The notes under the pieces are model-generated. The model was not told the origin of the DNA, made no database searches, and saw nothing but the letters and a program-made list of their open reading frames with translations. This document shows positions 48,667-57,944 of a DNA stretch of 64,000 nt, piece after piece. Made by a program: the position numbers and the translations under genes. Every line of letters begins with the position of its first letter. Within the stretch, counting starts at the first letter, position 1. Where the stretch lies: assembly GCF_001428075.1 (NCBI RefSeq), contig NZ_LMSI01000021.1, positions 152,615 to 216,614 of the forward strand, written 5' to 3'. This DNA is from Arthrobacter sp. Soil764 (GTDB taxonomy: Bacteria > Actinomycetota > Actinomycetes > Actinomycetales > Micrococcaceae).

Positions 48667-50123
48667 TTATTCAACACCGCCTCAAAAATCTTCTTCGCGT
48701 TAGGACTGGTCAGCTGTGCGCCGGTGGTGATGTTCACGCCTTCCATGACGATCGTGACACTCACCTGCGGGTTGTTTGCGGGGGCGAAGCCGGTGAACCA
48801 AGAGTTGTTGGTTCCGTTCCCGAGCTCTGCCGTTCCTGTCTTGCCGGCCACCTGGACGCCGGGGACCGCGGCACCCTTGGCAATGCCCTCGCTGACGGCG
48901 CTTGCCATCCATTCCGTGATCTGGCTGGCGATCTGCGGGGTGGTGGAGGTGCGCAGCTGCTGCGGCTGCGGTTCGTCGATCACCCGAAGGTCCGGGGAGC
49001 GCAGGGTCTTGATGAGGTTGGGCTGCATCTGCTTTCCACCGTTGGCAATGGCGGAAGTCATCATGTTGATCTGCAGCGGCGTGGCGCGGACATCCTTCTG
49101 GCCGATGGCCGACTGCGCCAGGCCGGGTCCGTCCAGGTTCTCGGGGAACCCATTGCCCAGCGCGTGGCCCAGCTTCAGCTGGTCCCCGACATCCTCGCCG
49201 AAGCCGAACTTCTTGGCCTGTTCAGCGATGGCGTCGCGGCCAAGATCCAGCGCGATGCTCGCGAAGGGAGTGTTGCAGGACTGTTGCAGTGCGAAGGCGA
49301 AGCTGGCCGTGTCCCTGGTGTAGCAGTTGCCGCCCGCGTAGTTGGGCAGCTTGTACTGGATGCCCGGGAAGGGCATTTCGGCAGGGTTGGGAAGTTCGCT
49401 GTCCTTGTTGTACTTCCCCGAGGCAAGCGCGGCGGCGGTGTCCACGAGCTTGAAGACGGAGCCCGGTGCCAGCAGTTCCCCGGTGGGGCCGCTGACGTTC
49501 TGGTTCAGGTTAATGCCCGGGACCTTGACCAGTTCATTGATGTTGGCCCGTTCCGCGGCGGCGTCCTGCGTGGCCACTGAGTTGGGGTTGTAGGAAGGCT
49601 TGGAGGCCATGGCCAGGATGGCGCCGGTCTTGGGATTCGTCACCACAATGGAGCCGCGCTGGCCATCCGGAATCAGGCTGTAGGCCAGCTGCTGGATCTG
49701 GGGATCAATGGTGAGCTCCACTGAGGCGCCCTTGGGCTGGTTGCCAAGGAAGAGCTGGCCCACCCGGTCCAGGAAGAGCTGGTCGGAGTTGCCAGCGAGT
49801 TCGGCGCCCATGGACTGCTCCAGTCCGGTGGCACCGTAGTTCTTGGAGAAGTAGCCGGTGAGGCCGGCATAGAGCTCCGGCTGGGTATAGGTGCGCTGGA
49901 ACTTGCAGGTCTCCGAACCGGTTTCCACCGACTCGGCAATGGGGGTGCCGCCAACGATGATGGCCCCGCGGTCATTGCAGTAGTTCTGCAGGATGGCGCG
50001 CTGGTTCAGGGGATTGGTCTTGAGGTCGTCCGCGCCCACCACCTGCACATAACTGAGGGCGCCGAACAGCAGTGCAAACATGGCGACGGCGGCCACCCAT
50101 GAGTGCCGGATTGCCTGGTTCAT
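48663..50123 (-). CDS. pbpA: Penicillin-binding protein PbpA (FtsI-like transpeptidase)
   Basis: A 486-residue class B PBP with one N-terminal TM (about 8-30). The active site is GSVFKLVD (about Ser222), followed by SCNTP and KTGTAEL. It crosslinks peptidoglycan with the RodA glycosyltransferase encoded just upstream; ATG 50123 overlaps the rodA stop as ATGA. The equivalent of Rv0016c. SVFK in place of STFK is common in this group. Confidence 0.95.
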   Translation of the reverse strand: MNQAIRHSWVAAVAMFALLFGALSYVQVVGADDLKTNPLNQRAILQNYCNDRGAIIVGGTPIAESVETGSETCKFQRTYTQPELYAGLTGYFSKNYGATGLEQSMGAELAGNSDQLFLDRVGQLFLGNQPKGASVELTIDPQIQQLAYSLIPDGQRGSIVVTNPKTGAILAMASKPSYNPNSVATQDAAAERANINELVKVPGINLNQNVSGPTGELLAPGSVFKLVDTAAALASGKYNKDSELPNPAEMPFPGIQYKLPNYAGGNCYTRDTASFAFALQQSCNTPFASIALDLGRDAIAEQAKKFGFGEDVGDQLKLGHALGNGFPENLDGPGLAQSAIGQKDVRATPLQINMMTSAIANGGKQMQPNLIKTLRSPDLRVIDEPQPQQLRTSTTPQIASQITEWMASAVSEGIAKGAAVPGVQVAGKTGTAELGNGTNNSWFTGFAPANNPQVSVTIVMEGVNITTGAQLTSPNAKKIFEAVLNK

Positions 50124-51508
50124 GCCTGCTTCACCGCCTCGGTTGGAGTGTCAATGCCGGTTGCTGCTGCCGCGCCGGCCGGCGGAAGCGGTGTGGTGTC
50201 CACCGGGCCGCGGGCTGCATGGGAAATCATCAGGAGCAGTCCCACGATGATCCAGTTGGCCAGGAGGGATGATCCGCCGGCGGCGAGGAACGGCGTGGTG
50301 AGCCCCGTCAACGGGATGAGCCGGGTGACGCCACCGATCACGACGAAGCACTGAAGGGCCACCGCGAAGGACAGGCCGCAGGCCAGCAGCTTGCCGAACG
50401 CGTCGCGGGTACCCAGGGCGGCGCGGAATCCGCGGGTGACCAGCAGCAGGTACAGCAGGACGACGGCGAACAGGCCGATCAGCCCCAGTTCCTCGCCCAG
50501 GGACGCGATGATCATGTCGCTGTTGGCGAAGGGGACCAGGTCCGGGCGTCCCTGGCCAAGGCCGGTGCCCACCAGGCCGCCGTTGGCCATGCCGAACAGG
50601 CCTTCGATGACCTGGCGGCTGCCGTTTTCATAGACGTCGGGGGAGAAGGCGTTGAGCCAGCCGTAGACGCGCTGCTGGACGTGGGAGAACACCTGGGCCG
50701 CCACGAAACCGCCGCCGAGGATCAGGGCCAGGCCGATGACCACCCAGCTGATCCGGCTGGTGGCCACGTAGATCATGACGATGAACAGCCCGAAGAACAG
50801 CAGGGAGGAGCCAAGGTCCCGCTGGAAGATGAGGACACCGATGCTGACCAGCCAGGCCGTGATCATGGGGCCCATGTCCTTGAACCGGGGGAACTGCAGG
50901 GGACCGATCTTGCGGCCGGCGAGCAGGATAAGGTCACGGTTGGAGGAAAGATACCCTGCAAAGAATATGGCGAGGGTAATCTTGGCTACTTCGCCCGGCT
51001 GGAACGTCATGGGGCCGAACCTGATCCACACCCGTGCGCCCAGGATTTCGCCGGCGCTGATTCCCGGCACAAGGGGCAGGATCAGCAGCAGGGCTGACGC
51101 CGCCAGGGAAATGAAGGTGAACCGGCGCAGGATCCGGTGGTCCTTGAGGAAAAACACCACCGCGATGGCCACAGCCATGGCTATCAGGGTCCACCGGAGC
51201 TGGTTGTTCCCCGTATCCTCGCCGGGAGCATCGAGGCGGTGGATCATCGCCAGGCCCAGACCGTTCAAAGCAACCACAATCGGAAGTATTACGGGATCGG
51301 CATACTTTGCGCGGAAGCGCAGGACGCCGTGGAACACCAGGGCTGCGACCGCCAGCAGGCTGGACTGGAACCAGAAGTCGGAATCGAAGGCCTTTTCCTG
51401 GTCCACGCCCACCAGCATGTTCGCGCCGATGCCCACGGCAAGCGCCAGCAGCAGGAGCGCGAGTTCGACGTTGCGGCGAGGCTTGGGCAAAGTGCTTACC
51501 TGGCTCAT
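50120..51508 (-). CDS. rodA: SEDS peptidoglycan glycosyltransferase RodA/FtsW
   Basis: A 462-residue SEDS protein with about 12 TM helices, starting at ATG 51508 (MSQVSTLPKPRRNVELALLL), which overlaps the pstP stop (ATGA). SEDS landmarks: FQPGEVAKITLAIF, FQRDLGSSLLFFGLFIVMIY with the catalytic Asp, and the loop region GLFGMANGGLVGTGLGQGRPDLVPFANSDMI span near residues 340-370. It polymerises lipid II delivered by MurJ. Partner PbpA is next in the operon. Confidence 0.95.
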   Translation of the reverse strand: MSQVSTLPKPRRNVELALLLLALAVGIGANMLVGVDQEKAFDSDFWFQSSLLAVAALVFHGVLRFRAKYADPVILPIVVALNGLGLAMIHRLDAPGEDTGNNQLRWTLIAMAVAIAVVFFLKDHRILRRFTFISLAASALLLILPLVPGISAGEILGARVWIRFGPMTFQPGEVAKITLAIFFAGYLSSNRDLILLAGRKIGPLQFPRFKDMGPMITAWLVSIGVLIFQRDLGSSLLFFGLFIVMIYVATSRISWVVIGLALILGGGFVAAQVFSHVQQRVYGWLNAFSPDVYENGSRQVIEGLFGMANGGLVGTGLGQGRPDLVPFANSDMIIASLGEELGLIGLFAVVLLYLLLVTRGFRAALGTRDAFGKLLACGLSFAVALQCFVVIGGVTRLIPLTGLTTPFLAAGGSSLLANWIIVGLLLMISHAARGPVDTTPLPPAGAAAATGIDTPTEAVKQA

Positions 51509-53187
51509 TTGGCAGCCTCGCAGGTGATGGTCGGAGTGGGGGAAGGAGAAGCTCCCGATGGTGCAGGTGAAGGCGCCGGTGCCGGGGCGTCCGATGCGGG
51601 CGGCGGCGGAGCGGGCGCGCTGGCCGGGGGTGCTGCGCTTCCCGAGGGGCTCGGGCTTCCCGTGGGGCCGGCCGAAGGCTTGGGGCACTCCTCGGGCGAC
51701 GTCGTTCCTGTGAGCTCCAGGTTCTTGACGATCCGCTGCGCGTCGTAGAGGTCGTTGGCGGGGACGGTCTGGCGCACCCGCTGCTGCGAGAACGGCGGGA
51801 GGGAGTCCATGCGGATCTCGGTCACGGTTTCAAGCGAGGACAGCTGGATGGGGCCCAGCCGCTGGGACACGCCGTTGTAGATGGCCACCCGGGAATCGAA
51901 CTCGCCCACGTAGTAGCGGGTCTGGGTCCACGCGTACCCGAGCCAAAGGCCAACGGCCACCACAACCAGGACGGCGGCTGCGACGGACCAGGCCACCCAG
52001 CGGCGGGGACGCAGTGCCGGCAGGGTGTCCTCCGGCTCACTGGCCGGTTCCGCCTTGTGGGTGAGGAGGGTGGCTGCCCGCCGTGCGACGGTACGTCCGG
52101 CCACGGTTGGAATGGAGCCGGATTCGGCGGCTGCGGCCGCTGCACCCACGAGTTCATGCGGGCGGGAGGCGAGTTCTTCGCGGAGGACTTCCGCCGAAAG
52201 ATGCTCACCGAGGTGGGGGTCCGTGCTGCCCGGCTCAGGGGAAGCGGCTTCCGCGTCCTTCGCGCCGTCGTCAACCGGGTCTTTTTCCGGGCGCGGCTGT
52301 TGGCTGGCATCGTTCGGGGCGGACCCGCCCTTGCCGCCGCTGTCCGCTGCCGCGGCAGCGGGCTTGCTGCCCTGCACCGGCGGAACGATTTCGACGGCGG
52401 CGGTACTGACGTCGTCGGGCGTTTCCTCCACGATGTCCACCATGACCACGGTGACGTTGTCCGGCGAACCGGCCTCGAGTGTCAGCTGGACAAGGGTTTC
52501 GGCGCACTCGTGCAGGTTGTGGGTCTCCCGGACGGTCCGCTCCACGGCGTGGGCGGCTACGTAGTTCAATCCGTCCGAGCACAGCAGCCAGCGGTCGCCG
52601 GACCGGGCTTCAAGGGTGTCCAGATCGAGTTCGGGGCTGGCGTCCACGTCGCCCAGGACGCGCATGAGGACGTTCTTGTGGGGGTGCGTTTCAGCTTCCT
52701 CGGGACGCAGCCGGCCTTCGTCGATAAGCCGCTGGACGAAGGTGTGGTCCACGCTGATCTGCTTGAATTCGCCGTCGCGGAGCCGGTAGGCGCGTGAATC
52801 ACCGATATGCGCGAAGTGCAGTTTGCCGTCAGCGAGCAGGAGCGCCGTCACAGTGGTGCCCATGCCCGCCAGTTTGGGGTTGATGTGCACCAGTTCGGAG
52901 AGCAGAGAGTTGGCGGTCTGGATTTCATCGGCGAGGATCGTGCCGGCTTCGTCGCCGTGGTCCGGACTGTCCAGGTGGATCATGTCCAGGACAGTTGCGG
53001 CTGAGGCAACGTCACCGCCCGCGTGCCCTCCCATGCCGTCTGCGACGACGGCGAGGTGGCGTCCGGCGTAGGCGGAATCGTCATTCTTGGAACGGATCCG
53101 GCCGACGTCGGACCGCGCCGCGAAGCGCATGATGAGGGGCCGCTGCGCCGGGCTGGAGCCGGTTGCGGAGTTTTCAGCCTCGGCCAC
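51505..53187 (-). CDS. pstP: PP2C-type phosphatase PstP
   Basis: A 560-residue membrane phosphatase that reverses PknA/PknB phosphorylation. The PP2C domain (about 20-255) has RSDVGRIRSKNDDSAYAG, VVADGMGGHAGGDVAS, GTTVTALL, IGDSRAYRLRDGE and GSPDNVTVVMVD, the metal-binding Asp set. A 130-residue acidic/Ala-rich juxtamembrane part, one TM (about 396-418), and an extracellular Pro/Ser-rich end follow. GTG 53187 is 2 bp after the fhaB stop. Confidence 0.96.
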   Translation of the reverse strand: MAEAENSATGSSPAQRPLIMRFAARSDVGRIRSKNDDSAYAGRHLAVVADGMGGHAGGDVASAATVLDMIHLDSPDHGDEAGTILADEIQTANSLLSELVHINPKLAGMGTTVTALLLADGKLHFAHIGDSRAYRLRDGEFKQISVDHTFVQRLIDEGRLRPEEAETHPHKNVLMRVLGDVDASPELDLDTLEARSGDRWLLCSDGLNYVAAHAVERTVRETHNLHECAETLVQLTLEAGSPDNVTVVMVDIVEETPDDVSTAAVEIVPPVQGSKPAAAAADSGGKGGSAPNDASQQPRPEKDPVDDGAKDAEAASPEPGSTDPHLGEHLSAEVLREELASRPHELVGAAAAAAESGSIPTVAGRTVARRAATLLTHKAEPASEPEDTLPALRPRRWVAWSVAAAVLVVVAVGLWLGYAWTQTRYYVGEFDSRVAIYNGVSQRLGPIQLSSLETVTEIRMDSLPPFSQQRVRQTVPANDLYDAQRIVKNLELTGTTSPEECPKPSAGPTGSPSPSGSAAPPASAPAPPPPASDAPAPAPSPAPSGASPSPTPTITCEAAK

Positions 53188-53189
53188 GG

Positions 53190-53669
53190 TTACGGCCTCA
53201 ATTCAATGACCGTCTTGCCGATTCTCACGGGTACCCCTGGCTCGACGGGCAGGGCACGGGTAAGTTGCTGGTCTCCCAGGTAGGTTCCGTTGGTGGAGCC
53301 GAGATCCTCGATGAACCAGCGGCTGCCCTGGGGGAAGAGCCTGGCGTGGCGGCCGGAAGCGTAGTCATCCTCGAGCACCAGGGTGGCTTCCTGGGCGCGT
53401 CCCAGCAGGATGGGGCTGGCTGCCAGGGGCAGGGTCCTGCCCTTGAGCGGTCCTTCGACCACTACCAGTTGGCGGGCCTGCTGCTTGACGGGCTGCTGGT
53501 TCTCCGCCAATTCCGGGTTCCGGCGGACCTGGCGGGCGGTGGGGACGCCCGATGCGGCTTTTCGGCCCAGCATGAGGTCCCGGCGCATCGCGGAGACGAT
53601 GCTGAAGATGAGCACCCAGAGGAGCAGCAGGAAGCCGAACCGCAGCGCGGTGATGGTCAGGTCGCTCAT
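53190..53669 (-). CDS. fhaB: FHA-domain protein FhaB (FipA)
   Basis: A 159-residue protein with an N-terminal TM (ALRFGFLLLLWVLIFSIV) and a C-terminal FHA domain (ILLGRAQEATLVLEDDYAS, RHARLF, DLGSTNGTYLGDQ). FHA binds phosphothreonine, so it recruits PknA/PknB-phosphorylated proteins. ATG 53669 overlaps the fhaA stop (ATGA). Equivalent of Rv0019c. Confidence 0.95.
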   Translation of the reverse strand: MSDLTITALRFGFLLLLWVLIFSIVSAMRRDLMLGRKAASGVPTARQVRRNPELAENQQPVKQQARQLVVVEGPLKGRTLPLAASPILLGRAQEATLVLEDDYASGRHARLFPQGSRWFIEDLGSTNGTYLGDQQLTRALPVEPGVPVRIGKTVIELRP

Positions 53670-54406
53670 GCGCGGCCACCCGGGTTGGCAGGAAGCAGGC
53701 GGAAGATGATCTTTGTCCGTCCCATCGTGATGGTGGATCCGTCTGTGAGTTCGGTGCTGCCGGAGACCTTTTGGCCGTTGACGTAGCTGCCGTTGGTGGA
53801 CCCCAGGTCCACGGCGCTGGTGACTCCGTTGGCAGTGCGGATTTCCAAGTGGCGCCGCGATACGCCGGTGTCCTCAATGTGGATATCTGCCTCGGATGAC
53901 CGGCCCAGGATGATGGACGGGGCGTTTAGCGAATAGCGCTGGCCCTCGATGTCCAGGACAGGCTGCAGCCTCACGGGCGCGCGGCTCGGTGCTGCCGGGA
54001 CGTTCGGCCTGGGCTGGTTTCCGCCGGAGCCTTGGGACTTCTCGGTGGAGGAGGCAATTTCGAAATCACCGGCGCGAAGTGCGCTCTCGCGGCGGAAGGA
54101 AATCCGGACCGGCCCCTGGAGGATGTAGCCCTGGCTCCGGACGTGGTTGATGACCACGTCGCAGAGTTCTTCGGCCAGCGGCGTGCCCCACTCCTGTGCG
54201 CGTCCGAAGTCGTCGTCACTGAGTTGGACGTCGAAGACGTTGGGAACCAGAGTCCGTCCCGCCGCCACGGTGATCGCTTTGTGGTCCACCTCGCGGCGGA
54301 GCCTGCTGGCGATCTCCACGGGTTCGACCTGGGCCTTGGAACCGGTGGAGAAGACGCCGCGGACGGCCTTTTCAATGCCACGTTCAACCTTGTCCAGCAG
54401 ACCCAT
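53666..54406 (-). CDS. fhaA: FHA-domain protein FhaA (DUF3662)
   Basis: A 246-residue protein, first gene of the kinase operon. It starts at ATG 54406 after AAAGGAG. The N-terminal DUF3662 domain is MGLLDKVERGIEKAVRGVF and onward; a linker of about 40 residues leads to the FHA domain (SIILGRSSEADIHIEDTGVS, RRHLEI, DLGSTNGSYVNGQ). In M. tuberculosis FhaA binds the phosphorylated pseudokinase part of MviN and slows MurJ. Here that region is much shorter than in M. tuberculosis (linker about 40 against 300 residues). Confidence 0.95.
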   Translation of the reverse strand: MGLLDKVERGIEKAVRGVFSTGSKAQVEPVEIASRLRREVDHKAITVAAGRTLVPNVFDVQLSDDDFGRAQEWGTPLAEELCDVVINHVRSQGYILQGPVRISFRRESALRAGDFEIASSTEKSQGSGGNQPRPNVPAAPSRAPVRLQPVLDIEGQRYSLNAPSIILGRSSEADIHIEDTGVSRRHLEIRTANGVTSAVDLGSTNGSYVNGQKVSGSTELTDGSTITMGRTKIIFRLLPANPGGRA

Positions 54407-54789
54407 GGTTCTTCTCCTTTCCCCCCGGCTCCGGGGCAGTAGTTGTTGCTGGCCAGCACCTGCAGGGCGGTCCGGCACTGCGTGGCGTGCCCGCCGGCAG
54501 CGGCCACTCCTACACCCGATACTACTGGCCACCCCCGCGAATGACCTTAATCCACAACGGCCGGGCGCCGGCAAAAGTTCAGATCCGGCCCTGCCCGGCA
54601 CGGTCTTGCCGCGGCTCCGGCGGGCGGTTTTGGGCTGGTATTGCGGCTCATTTGAGCCGCTGTTCCGGGCTTGTAGAAGGGGCAAGGGCGGCCAATTGGT
54701 AATTTGCGGCATCTGTCCGTTATGCTTGATCTCGCTGCTTTTACGAGGCGCAGTAAGGGAAACCGAACTGGCTGAGTGGAAGAAGTTGC
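54407..54789. promoter_or_regulatory. Intergenic region between fhaA and tRNA-Leu
   Basis: A 383-bp stretch with divergent promoters expected. A perfect inverted repeat GCGGCTCA-TT-TGAGCCGC lies at 54643-54660. For the tRNA, TATGCT at 54721-54726 is a -10 candidate, with TTGGTA 19 bp upstream at 54696-54701. One stray TAATCCACA occurs near 54549. No gene is visible. Confidence 0.4.
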
Positions 54790-54872
54790 GCGCGAGTGGC
54801 GGAACGGCAGACGCGCTGGCTTCAGGTGCCAGTGTCCGAAAGGGCGTGGGGGTTCAAATCCCCCCTCGCGCA
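54790..54872 (+). tRNA. tRNA-Leu (CAG)
   Basis: An 83-nt class II tRNA with a long variable arm: acceptor GCGCGAG with CTCGCGC, anticodon loop TTCAGGT with CAG, variable arm TGTCCGAAAGGGCG, T arm GGGGG-TTCAAAT-CCCCC, discriminator A; CCA not encoded. Confidence 0.96.
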
Positions 54873-54880
54873 CGCAATCG

Positions 54881-54914
54881 GAAGAGCCCCGGTCTTAGGA
54901 CCGGGGCTCTTCTG
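54881..54914 (+). terminator. Terminator after tRNA-Leu
   Basis: A perfect 14-bp stem (54881-54894 with 54899-54912), loop TTAG, followed by TGCTTT. Confidence 0.8.
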
Positions 54915-55007
54915 CTTTCCCGGGGTCCGGCGGCATGCGCCTTCTCCCCGGCATATGGTCAAATCCCCTTGGAACGCGGAGGGGAGTAGTCCGTGCGAGG
55001 GGGAAAG

Positions 55008-55712
55008 TTAGCTGGACGGGCGCGCCGAAGCCTTGAACCGGCGTCGTGAGTTGGCAAGGTGGCTGCGCATGGCGGCCGCCGCGGCAGCCTGGTCGCCGTC
55101 CGCGATCGCGTCCCTGATGGAGCGGTGCTCCAGCACCACCTGCTCGAAGTGGTCGCGGGCGTACTGTTCCGCGCCGGTCATCAGCCGGGTGCGCGGCATC
55201 GCGATCATGGTCTGCCCGAGCGCAGCGAGGCAGTCGGAGTAATAGGGGTTGCCGGATGCCGCCGCCACGGCCCGGTGGAACTCGAAATCCGACTTCATGG
55301 CATGGGCGGGATGGTCCGAGCTCTCGCTGAAGGCGTCCAGCGCCGCGCTGACGGCCCGTAACTGCCGGTCAGTACGGTTTTGCGCGGCCAGTGCGGCAGC
55401 TTCGCTTTCCACTCCCATACGGAAGGCCAGCAGGTGCAGCCTGTCTTCGGTGGTGGCCACCGGACGGCCACCCGGCACTGCCTGAGGACCTTCCGTGGGG
55501 GGAGTGAGGGCGAAGCTGCCGCGCCCCCGCTCGGTTTCGACAAGCCCCTCAGCCTGGAGCCGGGTGAGGGCGGCGCGGACCACCGTACGGCTGACGCCAA
55601 AATCGCTGATGAGCGTGTTCTCGCTGGGCAGCTTCTCGCCGGGCTGAATCACGCCGTCGACGATGCGGGTGCGAAGGTCAGCGGCAAGGTCCGCGGTGAG
55701 GTTCCGGCTCAT
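55008..55712 (-). CDS. FadR/GntR-family transcriptional regulator (FCD domain)
   Basis: A 234-residue regulator: the winged helix-turn-helix is in residues 1-75 (LRTRIVDGVIQPGEKLPSEN, DFGVSRTVVRAALTRLQAEG), and an all-helical FCD effector domain follows with the metal/ligand residues in DFEFHRAVAAASGN and the histidines in VVLEHRSIRDAI. FadR-type regulators usually repress the neighbouring sugar-acid genes. It lies 9 bp downstream of the dehydratase gene on the same strand, so both are one unit, and a matching operator lies before that unit. Confidence 0.92.
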   Translation of the reverse strand: MSRNLTADLAADLRTRIVDGVIQPGEKLPSENTLISDFGVSRTVVRAALTRLQAEGLVETERGRGSFALTPPTEGPQAVPGGRPVATTEDRLHLLAFRMGVESEAAALAAQNRTDRQLRAVSAALDAFSESSDHPAHAMKSDFEFHRAVAAASGNPYYSDCLAALGQTMIAMPRTRLMTGAEQYARDHFEQVVLEHRSIRDAIADGDQAAAAAAMRSHLANSRRRFKASARPSS

Positions 55713-55721
55713 GGCTCAAGA

Positions 55722-56849
55722 TTACGCGCCGAACTCCACACTTTCGGTGGTCCAGGCACGGGCCTGCTCGCTGAGCGTGACCCCGAGTCCGGGGCGGTCC
55801 GGGACGATCATGCGGCCATTTTTGGTCTCCAGCCGCTCGTTGAACAGGGGGTCCAGCCAGTCGAAGTGCTCCACCCAGGGTTCGCGGGGGTAGGCCGCCG
55901 CGAGGTGGAGGTGGATTTCCATGGCGAAGTGCGGTGCCAGGCCCAGCCCGCGTTCGTCCGCGAGGGCGGCCAGGCGCAGGAATTGGGTGATGCCGCCGAC
56001 GCGCGGGGCATCCGGCTGGATGATGTCGCAGCCGTTGGCGTTCATGAGGCCCTTGTGCTCGGCGACGGAGGCGAGCATTTCACCGGTGGCGATGGGCGTG
56101 TCCAGGACCTGCGACAGGTGGGCGTGGCCTTCGAAGTCGTAGGCGTCCAGCGGCTCCTCGATCCAGACGAGGTCGAATTCCTCGAGGCGGCGTCCCATGC
56201 GGAGGGCGGTGGCGCGATCCCATTGCTGGTTCGCGTCCACCATGAGCGGAACGTCCCAGCCGATGTGTTCGCGGATGCCGGCCACGCGGCGCAGGTCTTC
56301 CTTGCTGTCCGGCAGGCCCACCTTGATCTTGATGCCGCCGATGCCTTCCTCGATCGATTGCGTGGCCCGTGCCTTCACTTCGTCCAGGGTGGCGTTCAGG
56401 AAGCCGCCGGACGTGTTGTAGGTCCGCACCGAGTCGCGGTAGGACCCGAGGAACTTCGCCAGCGGCAGCCCGGCGCGCTTGGCCTTGAGGTCGTACAAAG
56501 CGATGTCGACGGCGGCGAGGGCCTGGGTGGCAACGCCTGAGCGGCCCACGGAGGCGCCTGCCCAGAGCAGCTTGGTGTAAATCTTCGCGATGTCATTGGG
56601 GTCCTCGCCAATGAGGCCTGCGGCGACCTCCTTGGCGTGCGCGTACTGTGCGGGGCCGCCTGCGCGCTTGGAGTAGCTGAAGCCGATGCCGGAGTGGCCC
56701 AGCTCCGTGGTGATTTCCGCGAACAGGAAGACCACCTCGGTCATGGGCTTCTGCCGGCCGGTGAAGACCTTGGCGTCGCTGATGGGAACGGCGAGGGGAA
56801 GGCGGGCGGTGGACAGCTTAACGTGTCGGATCAGATCGACAGTGCTCAT
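55722..56849 (-). CDS. Enolase-superfamily sugar-acid dehydratase (talarate/galactarate dehydratase-like)
   Basis: A 375-residue mandelate racemase/muconate-lactonising-type enzyme starting at ATG 56849 after AGGAGA. A capping domain precedes the barrel; GIKIKVGLPD holds the KxK base pair, the metal ligands are in LMVDANQQWD, WIEEPLDAYD and the Glu of PIATGEMLAS, and HFAMEIHLHLAAAYP holds the second catalytic His. This arrangement fits L-talarate/galactarate dehydratases, which remove water from aldaric acids. The exact substrate needs testing. FadR-type regulator in the same unit. Confidence 0.85.
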   Translation of the reverse strand: MSTVDLIRHVKLSTARLPLAVPISDAKVFTGRQKPMTEVVFLFAEITTELGHSGIGFSYSKRAGGPAQYAHAKEVAAGLIGEDPNDIAKIYTKLLWAGASVGRSGVATQALAAVDIALYDLKAKRAGLPLAKFLGSYRDSVRTYNTSGGFLNATLDEVKARATQSIEEGIGGIKIKVGLPDSKEDLRRVAGIREHIGWDVPLMVDANQQWDRATALRMGRRLEEFDLVWIEEPLDAYDFEGHAHLSQVLDTPIATGEMLASVAEHKGLMNANGCDIIQPDAPRVGGITQFLRLAALADERGLGLAPHFAMEIHLHLAAAYPREPWVEHFDWLDPLFNERLETKNGRMIVPDRPGLGVTLSEQARAWTTESVEFGA

Positions 56850-56911
56850 GGATTCTCCTGGAAGCGGGGGGCTGGGCTCCTTCGCCCACACTCCTAGGAT
56901 ATAAGTTAACT

Positions 56912-56926
56912 ACTTGTATTACAAGT
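56912..56926. promoter_or_regulatory. GntR (FadR-type) operator
   Basis: ACTTGTATTACAAGT is a 15-bp palindrome (one central base) that contains TTGTATTACAA, fitting the FadR-subfamily consensus TNGTNNNACNA. It lies 63 bp upstream of the dehydratase start; a second palindrome AGTTAACT is at 56904-56911. Confidence 0.6.
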
Positions 56927-57002
56927 GTGAGCGGCCGGTGTCCTAAGCCACTCCTCCAGGGGAACTGGAATAGCGGCGTCCCACTGCGCCGTTATCGAAG
57001 GC

Positions 57003-57926
57003 ATGAAGGCAATTACCTACAGTGAATACGGAACCCCGGACGTCCTCGAACTGACCGATGTGCCTGTGCCCAAGGTGGGGCCGGGCATGGTCCTGGTCAA
57101 AGTGAAGGCGGCCGCAGTTAACCCAGTGGACTGGAAGATCATGGCCGGCTACCTGGATGCGGCAATGGACCTGCAGTTTCCAGCGATCCCCGGATGGGAC
57201 GTGGCGGGGGTTGTTGAATCCGTGGGTATCGATGCCCGGCAGTTCCAGCCCGGCGACGAGGTCATAGCCTACGGCCGCAAGGATTATGTCCACGGCGGAA
57301 GTTTTGCCGAGTACATCGCCTTGCCGGAAAGACTGCTGGCCCGCAAGCCCGCCTCACTTGGCTGGAATGAATCGGCGGGGCTTCCGTTGGCCGGGCTGAC
57401 CGCTTACCAGGTCCTGAACCGGCTGGGCCTCACGTCCGGTGAGACTGTCCTGATCCACGGCGGCGCCGGCGGGGTGGGGTCACTCGGCATCCAGATCGCG
57501 GTGGCACTAGGTGCGAAGGTTATCGCCACGGCCTCTGAAAAGAACCACGAATTCCTCCGCTCCCTGGGAGCCGAACCGGTTGCCTATGGGGAGGGCCTTG
57601 CTGACCGCGTACGCGCGCTGCGTTCCGGCGGCGTGGAAGTGGTTGCCGATTTCGCCGGGGGAAATCTCGACGCGACCCTGGCGGTACTGGCCGAAGGCGG
57701 GAGGCATGCATCCATCGCCGACAGCGAGGTGGAGGAGCATGGCGGCACCTGGATGTGGGTCAGCCCGGTCGGAGCGGACCTGCAGGAACTCGCCGAACTG
57801 GTGGACCAGCGGAACATCCGGGTGGAGGTTGCCAAGGTTCTCCCGCTGGCCCAGTCCGCCGAGGCTTTCCGCCTGAACATGGAGGGGCATACCCGGGGCA
57901 AAATCGTGGTCGCCGTGGACGCCTGA
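57003..57926 (+). CDS. NADPH-dependent quinone oxidoreductase-like protein (zinc-free MDR)
   Basis: A 307-residue medium-chain dehydrogenase/reductase. It has the quinone-oxidoreductase N-terminus (KAITYSEYGTPDVLELTDV), the PGWDVAGVVE stretch and the nucleotide motif GETVLIHGGAGGVGSLGIQI. The Cys/His zinc ligands of alcohol dehydrogenases are absent. It reduces quinones or enones with NADPH in the cytoplasm. ATG 57003 has only a weak RBS (GAAG). It is convergent with the tetR gene 18 bp away and divergent from the dehydratase unit, so the palindromes between may affect both. Confidence 0.9.
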   Translation: MKAITYSEYGTPDVLELTDVPVPKVGPGMVLVKVKAAAVNPVDWKIMAGYLDAAMDLQFPAIPGWDVAGVVESVGIDARQFQPGDEVIAYGRKDYVHGGSFAEYIALPERLLARKPASLGWNESAGLPLAGLTAYQVLNRLGLTSGETVLIHGGAGGVGSLGIQIAVALGAKVIATASEKNHEFLRSLGAEPVAYGEGLADRVRALRSGGVEVVADFAGGNLDATLAVLAEGGRHASIADSEVEEHGGTWMWVSPVGADLQELAELVDQRNIRVEVAKVLPLAQSAEAFRLNMEGHTRGKIVVAVDA

Positions 57927-57944
57927 TTCGGGCCTTCCGGTCTC

